In this document: positions 41,529 through 49,334 of the stretch, piece after piece
Position numbering within the stretch: position 1 is the first letter of the stretch
Layout of the letters: each line of letters begins with the position of its first letter
NCBI GenBank assembly: GCA_964242305.1
Contig: CAXTBB010000005.1
Span: forward strand, 62,001-126,000
Source of the DNA: DATLGB01 sp964242305
Lineage (GTDB): Bacteria; Actinomycetota; Thermoleophilia; Solirubrobacterales; Solirubrobacteraceae
Reading direction: 5' to 3'
Length of the DNA stretch: 64,000 bases
Notes under the pieces: generated by a model
What the model was told of the DNA's origin: nothing
Databases searched by the model: none
Seen by the model: only the letters and a program-made list of their open reading frames with translations
Program-made: the position numbers and the translations under genes

Positions 41529-42235
41529 GCCCAGGCCTCGAGCTGGGGGAGCGGGTCGACGGGGGAGGACCCCGGCGCGTACCACCCGTCCGGCCACAGC
41601 TCGAAGTGCAGGTGCGGGCCCTGGGCGTCGCCCGTGTGGCCGACCTGGCCGATCGCCTGGCCCGCCTGCACCGCGTCCCCGCGAGCGACTCGCTCGGATC
41701 CCGCGACGAGGTGCATGAAGACGTCGTCGGCGCCCGCCCGATCGCGGATGACGAGGTAGTGCCCGGCGCCGCCCGGCTGGACCTTGCGGAAGACGACCGT
41801 GCCGGCGACAGGGGAGACGAGCGGCGTCCCCTCGGCGGCGATCACGTCGACGCCCTGGTGCGTGTGCCCGGCGCGCTTGACCCCGAAGCCATCGCCGAAG
41901 GTGTAGGGACCCTGCACCGGGAAGACGCCGGCGGTCGTGGCGACGACGGGCGTCGGCGGGGTCACGGTGACCGGGAAGGTGGCCACCGTCCGCCGGTGGA
42001 CGCGCAGCTTGGCGACGTACGTGCCGGCGGGAACGCGCGGGCGCCAGGTGCGGACCCCGTCGACCCGCACCTTCGCGCGGCCCAGGTGGACGACGCCGGT
42101 GCCGTTGACCACCACCCGCGCACCCGCCGCGAACGTCCCGGGGGAGATGGCCAGGGCGTCGTCGGCCGGGGCAGCCACCTGCGCGGAGGCGGTGGCCGGG
42201 AGGGCGAGCACCAGGATCAGGACGACGCGCCGCAC
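41522..42235 (-). CDS. Secreted M23 (LytM-type) peptidase
   Basis: 237 residues from a GTG at 42235 that opens a signal peptide (VRRVVLILVLALPATASAQ). An Ig-like or IPT-type segment (SPGTFAAGARVVVNGTGV) precedes the peptidase domain with HTHQGVDVIA (HxxxD zinc motif) and HLHFELWPDGW (HxH motif), so the zinc site is complete. Predicted cell-wall endopeptidase or an envelope protein binding peptidoglycan. The start is not certain, as the frame is open far upstream inside the helicase gene. Confidence 0.88.
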   Translation of the reverse strand: MRRVVLILVLALPATASAQVAAPADDALAISPGTFAAGARVVVNGTGVVHLGRAKVRVDGVRTWRPRVPAGTYVAKLRVHRRTVATFPVTVTPPTPVVATTAGVFPVQGPYTFGDGFGVKRAGHTHQGVDVIAAEGTPLVSPVAGTVVFRKVQPGGAGHYLVIRDRAGADDVFMHLVAGSERVARGDAVQAGQAIGQVGHTGDAQGPHLHFELWPDGWYAPGSSPVDPLPQLEAWAQ

Positions 42236-42291
42236 GCAGCACAGGATCGACAGCGGGCACCCCACCCGCCACCGGTGCACCGGCTCGTGCG

Positions 42292-44556
42292 CTACTTCAC
42301 GTAATCCAGCATGCTGCCCATCAGCTCGACGCAGCCCGCCTTGTGCAGCATGTCGTTGAGGTTGCCGCACTTGGGCGACTGCACGCACGACGGGCAGCCG
42401 TCCTTGCACGGGCACTCGGACACGAGCCGGTGCGCGTCGCTGACGAGCGACTCGAACATGAGGAAGCCGCGGCGGGTGATGCCGATGCCGCCGGGGTGGC
42501 CGTCGTAGATGAAGATCGTCGGCCCGCCGGTCTGCGGGTGGAGGTTGGTCGACAGCCCGCCGATGTCCCAGCGGTCGCACATCGCCAGCAGCGGGAGGAC
42601 CGCGATCTGGGAGTGCTCGGCGGCGTGCAGCGAGCCGAGCAGGACGTCCATCGGCAGCTCGCCGAGCACCGCGTCCGGAACCTCGTACCAGAGCGCCTGG
42701 GTGCTGAACGCGGTGGTCGGCAGGTCGAGCGCGATCAGATCGATCTGCTCCCCGTCGCTCATGCGCTTGCGCTGGTAGGCGATCACGGTCTCGGTCACCT
42801 CGACGATGCCGAAGGACAGCGTCACGCCGAGGTCCGAGCGCCGGTCGAGCAACCGCGAGATCTCGGTCATCGTCTCCTTCTTGGGCTGCGTGTACCAGTC
42901 GCCCTTGAACGGCGCGACCATGGCCATCCGCCCGTCGAGATCGAGCTCGCGCACCTCGTAGCTGACCCCCATGTGCAGGTAGACGGCACCCTCGTGGATC
43001 GTGGTGAACGCACGCGCGGCCTCGACCGTCCCGATCAGCTCGCCCGACTCTGCGTTGACGACGGCGAACGCATCGGCCGACGCCGACCGCAGCGAGACGT
43101 CGGCGGCGGGGAAGCGCTCGGCGTGGCGGGGGACGTAGCGGCCGCGGCGGTCGCGGTGCAGCTCGCCGGCGACGACGAGGCGCTCGGCGTGCCAGGCGAA
43201 GTCCTCGAAGAACGCCTCGTCGTCGGGCGTGAGTGGCGCCTCGTGCGCGGCGCAGACCAGGTGCCCGGCGTAGATCTGCTCGCTGGCGTGATCGAGGATG
43301 GCCGCCTCCACGGCACGGTCGAAGAACTCGTCGGGATGGCGGCAGAAGAACTGGTCCAGCGCGTCCTCGCCGGCGACGTAGACCGCAAGCCCCATGCTCC
43401 CGCGCCGGCCCGCCCGCCCCCACATCTGCCGCAGCGACGCGACCGTCCCCGGGAAGGTGACGACGACCGCCGCGTCGAGCTCGCCGATGTCGATGCCCAG
43501 CTCGAGCGCGTCCGTCGAGATGACCGCGAGCAGCTCGCCCTCGACCAGCCGCCGCTCGATCTCGCGCCGCTGCTGGGGCGTGTAGCCGGCGCGGTAGGGC
43601 GCCACCCGCGCGGCCTCGGCCGGCTCCAGCTGATCGCGCACGAAGCGAGAGAGCAGCTCGACCGCGCGCCGCGACTTCATGAAGCAGATCGTCCGCGCGC
43701 CCTCGCGCACGAGCTCGGCGACGACGTCGGCCGCCTCCGCCAGCACCGAGCGCCGGATGCCCAGGGCCTCGTCGGTCAGCGGCGGGTTCCACATCGCCAC
43801 CGTCTTGCGCGCTCCCGGCGAGCCGTCCTCGTCGACCAGCGCGAACTCCGGCAGGCCGGTCAGGCGCGTCGCCAGCTCGGCCGGGTTGGCGATCGTCGCG
43901 CTGGCCATCAGGAAGCGGACGTCGTGGCCGACGAGCCGGCGCAGCCGTCGCAGGACGTTGGCGACGTGGGAGCCGAAGACGCCGCGGTAGGCGTGGGCCT
44001 CGTCGACCACGACCGCGCTCAGGTTGGCCAGGAACGGCCGCCACGCCTCGTGGTTGGGGAGGATCCCCATGTGCAACATGTCCGGGTTGGTCAGGATCAG
44101 GTTGGCCTGGCGCCGGATCTGCGCGCGCGACTCGCGCGGCGTGTCCCCGTCGTAGATGGCCGGGTGCAACGACGGGAGCCCCAGCGCGGCGAGCGCCCGG
44201 GCCTGGTCCTGGGCGAGCGCCTTCGACGGATAGAGGTACAGCGCCCGCGCACGGGGATCCGCGACCAGTTCGTTGAGCACCGGCAGGTTGAAGGCCAGCG
44301 ACTTGCCCGAGGCGGTGCCGGTGGTGACGATGACGTCCGACCGCGCCGAGGCCTCCCACGCGGCCGCCTGATGGGACCACAGCTGATCGACCCCGCGGGC
44401 CTGCAGCGCCCGCGCCAGGTCGGGATGGAGGTCGTTTGGAAACGGCGCCGGTCGGCTAGCGCGACGGTGCACCGCCGCCGTGGAAACGAGCCGCTGGTCC
44501 TCCCGGCCCGCGGCCAGAAGCGCATCCCACGGCTCGATGTCCCTGACGACTCCCAA
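42292..44556 (-). CDS. MrfA/YprA-like DEAH-box helicase with C-terminal zinc-binding domain
   Basis: About 754 residues from a TTG at 44556 preceded by GGGGAA; an ATG at 44604 would overlap the divergent gpgS start. Helicase motifs: TGTASGKSLAF (Walker A), VVVDEAHAYRG, MASATI, and QMWGRAGRRG (motif VI). The C-terminal domain (DUF1998) ends in CPCKDGCPSCVQSPKCG, the four-Cys metal site of MrfA, a 3'-5' helicase in a mitomycin C repair pathway of Bacillus. Lesion repair is therefore the likely role. Confidence 0.9.
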   Translation of the reverse strand: MGVVRDIEPWDALLAAGREDQRLVSTAAVHRRASRPAPFPNDLHPDLARALQARGVDQLWSHQAAAWEASARSDVIVTTGTASGKSLAFNLPVLNELVADPRARALYLYPSKALAQDQARALAALGLPSLHPAIYDGDTPRESRAQIRRQANLILTNPDMLHMGILPNHEAWRPFLANLSAVVVDEAHAYRGVFGSHVANVLRRLRRLVGHDVRFLMASATIANPAELATRLTGLPEFALVDEDGSPGARKTVAMWNPPLTDEALGIRRSVLAEAADVVAELVREGARTICFMKSRRAVELLSRFVRDQLEPAEAARVAPYRAGYTPQQRREIERRLVEGELLAVISTDALELGIDIGELDAAVVVTFPGTVASLRQMWGRAGRRGSMGLAVYVAGEDALDQFFCRHPDEFFDRAVEAAILDHASEQIYAGHLVCAAHEAPLTPDDEAFFEDFAWHAERLVVAGELHRDRRGRYVPRHAERFPAADVSLRSASADAFAVVNAESGELIGTVEAARAFTTIHEGAVYLHMGVSYEVRELDLDGRMAMVAPFKGDWYTQPKKETMTEISRLLDRRSDLGVTLSFGIVEVTETVIAYQRKRMSDGEQIDLIALDLPTTAFSTQALWYEVPDAVLGELPMDVLLGSLHAAEHSQIAVLPLLAMCDRWDIGGLSTNLHPQTGGPTIFIYDGHPGGIGITRRGFLMFESLVSDAHRLVSECPCKDGCPSCVQSPKCGNLNDMLHKAGCVELMGSMLDYVK

Positions 44557-44580
44557 CGGCTTCCCCGCGATACTACGACC

Positions 44581-45378
44581 GTGGTCCGCACCTACCACCA
44601 CCATCAGTTCACGGCCCGACCGGCCTCCGTGTCCGTCGTGATCCCAACGCGCGAGTGCGCGCAGACGATCGGCCCGATCGTGGAGACGATCCACGCGCTG
44701 GGCGTCGCCGAGCAGCTGCTCGTCATCGACGCGGACTCCGCGGACGGGACCGCGGACGTGGCCGCCGCCGCCGGCGCCACCGTCGTGTCCGAGAACGCGC
44801 TGCTGCCCGGGTTCGGGCCGGCCCGCGGCAAGGGTGACGCCATGTGGCGCGCCCTCTCGATCTGCACCGGCGACTTCGTCCTCTACCTCGACGGGGACTC
44901 GGGCGACTTCGGGGCGCACTTCGTCGCCGGCACGCTCGGCCCGCTGTTGACGGTCCCCGGCGTCGAGTTCGTCAAGGGCTTCTACCGGCGCCCGTTCGGC
45001 GACGCGCCCGAGGGCGGCGGCCGCGTCACCGAGCTCACCGCCCGCCCGTTGCTGCGCCGCTTCTGGCCTGACCTGGCCGGCCTGCGCCAGCCGCTCGCGG
45101 GCGAGATGGCCGCCCGCCGCGACCTGCTGTGCAGCATCCCCTTCTCGACGGGCTACGCGGTGGAGACGGCGATGCTGCTCGACGTCTACCGGGAGGTCGG
45201 AGCTTCCGCCATCGCCCAGGTCGACCTCGACGTGCGCCGCAACGACCACCAGTCGCTCACGGCGCTGGCGAAGATGGCCGACGAGGTCCTCGCCGCCGTC
45301 TGCGCGCGGCTCGACCTCCCCGGCGAGCGCCCGCTCGAGCGCCCGCCGATGGCCGAGGTCCTCGCCGCAGCTGCGTAG
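44581..45378 (+). CDS. gpgS: Glucosyl-3-phosphoglycerate synthase
   Basis: 265 residues from GTG 44581. SVVIPTRECAQTIGPIVETI opens a GT-A fold; the nucleotide-sugar segment DADSADGT and the metal motif region LYLDGDSGDF follow, with RGKGDAMWRAL, LTARPLLRRFWPDL and STGYAVETAMLLDVY, which are GpgS hallmarks (GT81). It links glucose from a nucleotide sugar to 3-phosphoglycerate, the first step to glucosylglycerate and methylglucose lipopolysaccharides. The start lies 24 bases from the divergent helicase start. Confidence 0.9.
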   Translation: MVRTYHHHQFTARPASVSVVIPTRECAQTIGPIVETIHALGVAEQLLVIDADSADGTADVAAAAGATVVSENALLPGFGPARGKGDAMWRALSICTGDFVLYLDGDSGDFGAHFVAGTLGPLLTVPGVEFVKGFYRRPFGDAPEGGGRVTELTARPLLRRFWPDLAGLRQPLAGEMAARRDLLCSIPFSTGYAVETAMLLDVYREVGASAIAQVDLDVRRNDHQSLTALAKMADEVLAAVCARLDLPGERPLERPPMAEVLAAAA

Positions 45379-45442
45379 TCAGGCACACATTCTCATCTCC
45401 CCACGGCTGGGACCACCGTACATGTCCCGTACACTTTGGTTG

Positions 45443-45712
45443 ATGGCGACGAAGGCGAAGCGGATCGAGATGCGCGCAGACGCGGACAGCGAATCGCGGA
45501 TTGCCCGGGCGGCAGCGCTGCAGCGAGTGTCGGTCTCGGCGTTCGTGCTCGGCGCGGCGGGCCGCGAGGCCGAGCGTGTCTTGAGCGAGGTCGATCAGAC
45601 CGTGATGCCGGCGGAGCAGTTCGATGCGTTGATGGCGTCGCTGGACGTGGCTGATGCTGCGCCGCAGATGCGCAGGGTCGCGCGCCGCAAGCGCGCCTTC
45701 GAGCGAGAGTGA
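45443..45712 (+). CDS. DUF1778/TacA-like ribbon-helix-helix antitoxin
   Basis: 89 residues from ATG 45443. The N-terminal strand-helix-helix RIEMRADADSESRIARAAALQRVSVSAFVLGAAGREAERVL matches TacA; the C-terminus (QTVMPAEQFDALMASLD) is the toxin-neutralising tail. It is followed directly by a GNAT toxin gene. TACACT about 4 bases before the TTGGTTG leader could be a -10, and the adjacent GTACATG and GTACACT repeat may be an operator half-site pair. Confidence 0.87.
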   Translation: MATKAKRIEMRADADSESRIARAAALQRVSVSAFVLGAAGREAERVLSEVDQTVMPAEQFDALMASLDVADAAPQMRRVARRKRAFERE

Positions 45713-46209
45713 TGTACGCGTCGGCTCGGTTGACCGCCGAGCACGACGTTCTCGACTTCGACTGCGGTCAGGCTGAGCTCAACAGCTGGCTTCGCCTGCA
45801 AGCGCTGCGGGCTGAGCGAGCACGGGTGTCGGCGACGACGGTGTGGACGCTCAGGGGCGAATCGCGCGTCCTCGCCTACCACTCCATCGCCCCAACCTCC
45901 TTGCGGCGGCAGGCCCTCCCGTCGCGGGGCATGGCCGGCGGCTACAGCGACGTTCCCGGATTCCTGCTCGGTCGGCTCGCGCTCGACCGGACGCTGCACG
46001 GCCGGCGCCTGGGTAGTCAACTCCTCTTCGACGCGCTCGAGCTCATCGTGTCGGCGAGTGAGCGGAGCGGCGGCCGCATCATCGTCGTCGACGCGATCGA
46101 CGACGCGGCGGCGACGTTCTATGAGCACCATGATTTCGTCCGGGTGAGAGGGACCCATCGCTTGGTCATGAAGGTCGCGACGGCGCGCCGCGCGCTGGGC
46201 CGCTCGTAG
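45712..46209 (+). CDS. GNAT-family toxin, TacT-like
   Basis: 165 residues from ATG 45712, which shares an A with the antitoxin stop (TGATG); a GTG directly before it is an alternative. LGRLALDRTLHGRRLGSQLL holds the acetyl-CoA pyrophosphate loop, and FYEHHDFVRV carries the late Tyr used by TacT toxins. TacT acetylates aminoacyl-tRNA and stops translation. The gene pair is self-contained and ends in a hairpin. Confidence 0.88.
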   Translation: MYASARLTAEHDVLDFDCGQAELNSWLRLQALRAERARVSATTVWTLRGESRVLAYHSIAPTSLRRQALPSRGMAGGYSDVPGFLLGRLALDRTLHGRRLGSQLLFDALELIVSASERSGGRIIVVDAIDDAAATFYEHHDFVRVRGTHRLVMKVATARRALGRS

Positions 46210-46213
46210 TGCC

Positions 46214-46240
46214 GCCCGCCCGGCTCGGCACCGGGCGGGC
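46214..46240 (+). terminator. GC hairpin after the toxin gene
   Basis: Arms GCCCGCCCGG and CCGGGCGGGC (10 bp, perfect) with a 7-base loop, starting 4 bases after the toxin stop. No T-run. It also faces the end of the decayed TSP3 paralogue on the other strand, so it may serve both directions. Confidence 0.6.
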
Positions 46241-46250
46241 GGGCCTGGCC

Positions 46251-46452
46251 TCAGAAGGAGGCGGGGTTGGTCGGGTCGGTCCCGGCGGGTCGACCTTCAG
46301 GTCGGTCGCGGTCGTCGCCTGCGTCAGGTCTTAGGCCGGGGTCGAGTTGTGCAATCGCCCTGAGCCGCCGCCATCGCCGCGCCCGGCGCGAGGAGGACGG
46401 CGGCGACGGTCGCGCCCTGGCCGATCAACGCCTCTACTTCTCTGTCCGACAT
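46251..46452 (-). pseudogene. Collapsed paralogue of the TSP3-repeat gene: signal peptide joined to tail
   Basis: ATG 46452 has a strong ribosome site (AAGGAGG, about 8 bases) and encodes a signal-peptide-like segment (LIGQGATVAAVLLAPGAAMAAAQGDC) that parallels the start of the TSP3 protein downstream (LLGAGCTAAVALSAPGVASAAATGDC). That frame stops at 46324 after 42 codons. A one-base shift after the GDC codons leads to QLDPGLRPDAGDDRD and RPAGTDPTNPASF with a stop at 46251, matching the paralogue tail (VQAGTDPNLASS). The repeat body has been lost. The 42-residue peptide could still be made. Confidence 0.65.
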
Positions 46453-46541
46453 CGCCTTGCCCTCCTTTTTGGGGTTTCGGGCATTGAACGGCCGAGCACC
46501 GCCCGGCGGTCTGGCCGCGACGCGGAACGGAAACGGCCCGC

Positions 46542-46566
46542 CCGCCCGGCTGACTGCGCCGGGCGG
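46542..46566 (-). terminator. GC hairpin after the TSP3-repeat gene
   Basis: Arms CCGCCCGGC and GCCGGGCGG (9 bp) with a 7-base loop, 25-49 bases beyond the stop of the TSP3 gene on the minus strand. The sequence resembles the hairpin at 46214-46240, consistent with the two TSP3 loci being tandem duplicates with their own terminators. Confidence 0.55.
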
Positions 46567-46590
46567 ACGTGGACCTGGGTTCGGGGTTCC

Positions 46591-47940
46591 CTACCTCATG
46601 AGGTTGTGCTTCGGGTGACTGCTCGCGAGGTTCGGGTCCGTGCCCGCCTGGACCTCGAGCCCGTCGCCGTACCCGTCGCCATCCGTGTCCGTCTTGGCGG
46701 GGTTTGTGTGGTATGTGTTGACCTCGAGCCCGTCGCTCAGCTGGTCACCGTCCGTGTCGGACTTCGAGGGGTCCGACGCCGCCTTGGCGCCCATTTCGTC
46801 GTTCTTGACCTCGTGCCCGTCGTTGCGGCCGTCGCCGTCCGTGTCCGGGTCGTTCGGATTGGAGGTCGACAGGCCCCCGTCGGTGTTGTTGACCTCGGCC
46901 CCGTCGAGACGGCCGTCGCCGTCCGTGTCCGCGACGTTCGGGTTCGAGGTGGGGGACACGTTGATCTCGGCGTAGTCGGTGCGGCCGTCGTTGTCCGTGT
47001 CCGCCTTGGTCGGGTCCGTCGCCGGGGTGCCGGCCGGCGGGTTGACTTCCTGGCCGTCAGAGATCAGGTCGTCGTCGGTGTCGGAGTCGTTGTAATTCGT
47101 GCCGTTGGCCAGCTCCTGGGTGGAGGTGAGCCCGTCGTTGTCGAAGTCGCACGGGCCAGCCTGCGGGTTCGGGTCGCAGGGGTCGTTTGGATCCTCTTCG
47201 GAGAACACCTCGTCCCCGTCGAGGTAGGTGTCGTCGTCGGAATCTGCGTCCGTCGGGTCGGTGCCGGCGTCGACCTCCTGGGCGTTGGTCAGGCCGTCGC
47301 TGTCCTGGTCGCAGGCGCCCACCGAGGTGCTCGGGTCGCAGGCGTTGTTCGGGTTGGTGCCGGCGGTGTGCTCCTGGCCGTCGTTGTAGGTGTCGTTGTC
47401 CGTGTCGGTGTCCGTCGGGTCCGTGGTGTCCGTGTTGACCTCCTGCCCGTCGGTGCGGCCGTCGCCGTCCGTGTCCGCCACGGTCGGGTCGGACGCCTTG
47501 TGGCCGGACGGGAAGACCTCCTGGTAGTCGGTCAGCCCGTCGCCGTCCGTGTCGGAGTTGTTGATGCTCGTCTGCCCGTTCGCGTACGTATGGCTGTTCT
47601 CGTAGTTGTCGCTGAGTCCGTCGCTGTCCGTGTCGGTGCCGCACAGGTTGTTGTCGTTGCACGAGGAGCTGCCCCGGCCCGGCTTGATCGAGTTCGGCGC
47701 CAGCTTGAGCGCGGTCTTAACGAATCGCTTGCAGACGAAGCCGTCGTTCTTGCCGTAGTGCGCGTTCTTAGCGTCGACTTTGTTGTCGGCCGCCGTGTTG
47801 GTCGCCGTCAGGTTCCACGGATTGCTGTTGGACTTGGGGCAATCCCCCGTCGCCGCCGCGGAGGCGACCCCGGGCGCGCTCAGCGCCACCGCTGCCGTAC
47901 AGCCTGCTCCCAGCAACCACCGCATCGTTCGTCCCGACAT
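46591..47940 (-). CDS. Secreted thrombospondin type-3 repeat (calcium-binding) protein
   Basis: 449 residues from ATG 47940, preceded by GGAGGGGGAG. Signal peptide to about residue 30 (LLGAGCTAAVALSAPGVASAAA), a Cys-containing N-terminal region of about 70 residues, then 13 acidic DxDxDG-type motifs (for example DTDSDGLSD, DTDGDGRTD, DQDSDGLTN, DTDGDGYGD), each followed by an E-V/I-x turn, with Cys pairs near the middle. TSP3 repeats wrap around calcium and form extended surface rods. The C-terminus lacks an LPxTG or membrane anchor. Codon use is less biased to GC in the N-terminal region than in neighbours. Confidence 0.9.
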   Translation of the reverse strand: MSGRTMRWLLGAGCTAAVALSAPGVASAAATGDCPKSNSNPWNLTATNTAADNKVDAKNAHYGKNDGFVCKRFVKTALKLAPNSIKPGRGSSSCNDNNLCGTDTDSDGLSDNYENSHTYANGQTSINNSDTDGDGLTDYQEVFPSGHKASDPTVADTDGDGRTDGQEVNTDTTDPTDTDTDNDTYNDGQEHTAGTNPNNACDPSTSVGACDQDSDGLTNAQEVDAGTDPTDADSDDDTYLDGDEVFSEEDPNDPCDPNPQAGPCDFDNDGLTSTQELANGTNYNDSDTDDDLISDGQEVNPPAGTPATDPTKADTDNDGRTDYAEINVSPTSNPNVADTDGDGRLDGAEVNNTDGGLSTSNPNDPDTDGDGRNDGHEVKNDEMGAKAASDPSKSDTDGDQLSDGLEVNTYHTNPAKTDTDGDGYGDGLEVQAGTDPNLASSHPKHNLMR

Positions 47941-48034
47941 GGGCTCCCCCTCCGTCAATTTGACCTTCGCAGCCGGACTCGTACGGCCACCTGGATACCG
48001 AACGTTCGAAAGGCTGCGTTTCTTTTGCGCCGGA

Positions 48035-49126
48035 TTACTGGCGTGGGCGGACAATACGCCGCCACCAGGCGCGCAGTCGGCTCCACCATCGGGGCGACTC
48101 GAAGCGACGCGGGCTGGCCGGGGTGGTGGTGCGGACGCGCGAGACCCACTCGTCCAGCGGCAGGTCACCCGAGATGAGCCCGGCGAGCGCCGTGACGATG
48201 GGCGCCTCGACGTCGGCACGCTGCAGCGCCCGCGCCAGCAGGGGCACCAGATCCAGCGCCTCGACGGCCTGCCCGATCCGCTCGGGGATCTCGGCGGCGG
48301 GGACGCCCTCGGCGAGCAGCTCCCCGGCGCGGCGGTTGCGCGACTGCGGCGCTAGCGCCGTCCCAACCAGATCGCCGGTCCCGGCCAGCCCGATCAAAGA
48401 CTCCGGCCGCGCGCCTTGCTGCTCGGCGTAACGCCACACCTCGAGGAAGACGTGCCCGGCGGCGGCCCCGGCCGCGTTGAGCCCCTGCGCCTCGGTCGCC
48501 GAGGCGGCGAGCGCGGCGGCGTTCTTGGCGGCGCCGGCGAGCTCGACGCCGGTCGGGTCGTCCGACATCTCCGCGACCACCCCGGCGCGGCCGAAGACGT
48601 CGGCGATGGAGAGCGTCAGCGCGGGGTCGGCGCCGGCGACGACGAGCGCAGCCCCTTCAGTGACCATCTCGCGCGCGTGGGCGGGCCCGCCCACGCAGGC
48701 CACCCGCGCCGGCCCGAGGGTCTGGGCGAGCAGGACGGTGGGGGCGATTCCGAGCGGCGGCACTAGGCCCTTGGCTAGGGAGATGACCGGCGTCCGCGCG
48801 CGCAACCCGGCGGCGGGGAGCCCGGCGATGACCGCTTCCAGGCCGCGCGAGGGCACTCCGAGGAAGACGAGATCGGCGCGGGCAACGCCGGCGGACGCCG
48901 GTTCCACGCGCAGCTGCGGCGGCAGCTCGATCCCCGGCAGGTACGTGCGGTTCTCGCGATCGGCCTGCAGGCGCTCTGCCTGCTCCGTGGTCCGGGCCTG
49001 GAGCGTCGTGCGGAACCCGCCGCGGGCGAGCAGCACCGCCACGGCCGTCCCGAACGACCCCGCGCCGATGACGACGGCGCGGCGGGAGCCGGGGGAGGGG
49101 AGGCTGAGTTGCGGCCGCGGGGGCAT
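48035..49126 (-). CDS. gpsA: NAD(P)H-dependent glycerol-3-phosphate dehydrogenase
   Basis: 363 residues. VVIGAGSFGTAVAVLLARGG is the cofactor loop, PSRGLEAVI and ISLAKGL follow, GGPAHAREM corresponds to the GPSxAxE motif, and GVELAGAAKNAAALAAS contains the catalytic Lys. It reduces dihydroxyacetone phosphate to sn-glycerol 3-phosphate for phospholipid synthesis. A C-terminal extension of about 30 residues rich in Trp and Arg (WWSRLRAWWRRIVRPRQ) is unusual and may bind membrane. A standalone gene with 200 bases of non-coding DNA upstream. Confidence 0.92.
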   Translation of the reverse strand: MPPRPQLSLPSPGSRRAVVIGAGSFGTAVAVLLARGGFRTTLQARTTEQAERLQADRENRTYLPGIELPPQLRVEPASAGVARADLVFLGVPSRGLEAVIAGLPAAGLRARTPVISLAKGLVPPLGIAPTVLLAQTLGPARVACVGGPAHAREMVTEGAALVVAGADPALTLSIADVFGRAGVVAEMSDDPTGVELAGAAKNAAALAASATEAQGLNAAGAAAGHVFLEVWRYAEQQGARPESLIGLAGTGDLVGTALAPQSRNRRAGELLAEGVPAAEIPERIGQAVEALDLVPLLARALQRADVEAPIVTALAGLISGDLPLDEWVSRVRTTTPASPRRFESPRWWSRLRAWWRRIVRPRQ

Positions 49127-49299
49127 CGAGGATCGCTACCCCGCGATCGCCTTAGGGTCACGACCCCAACCGCGTCCACGGCCGTTCAGCGATGCCGCGA
49201 CGGCCCCGATATTCACTGCAGACCAGCCGCAGGACGAGGTCCTCGCATCCCTGACAGCCGAGGGTCCTGCGGCACCGGTCACTGGCACTGGCGTGCCTC

Positions 49300-49328
49300 C
49301 GGGGGCCGGTTCCGAGCCCCGGCCCCCG
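49300..49328 (-). terminator. Hairpin after the second glycerate kinase
   Basis: Arms CGGGGGCCGG and CCGGCCCCCG (10 bp) around a 9-base loop, 7-35 bases past the kinase stop on the minus strand. No T-run follows. Confidence 0.55.
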
Positions 49329-49334
49329 GGGTCG

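Noticed and set aside
42343..45378. A 1011-codon open frame on the plus strand through the helicase gene
   Set aside because: Antisense of a clear DEAH helicase; only its last 265 codons (gpgS) are real. Long shadows are common at this GC content.
46591..47940. Short regularly spaced repeats resembling a CRISPR array
   Set aside because: The repeats are coding DxDxDG motifs with variable spacing and remain in frame in a secreted protein.
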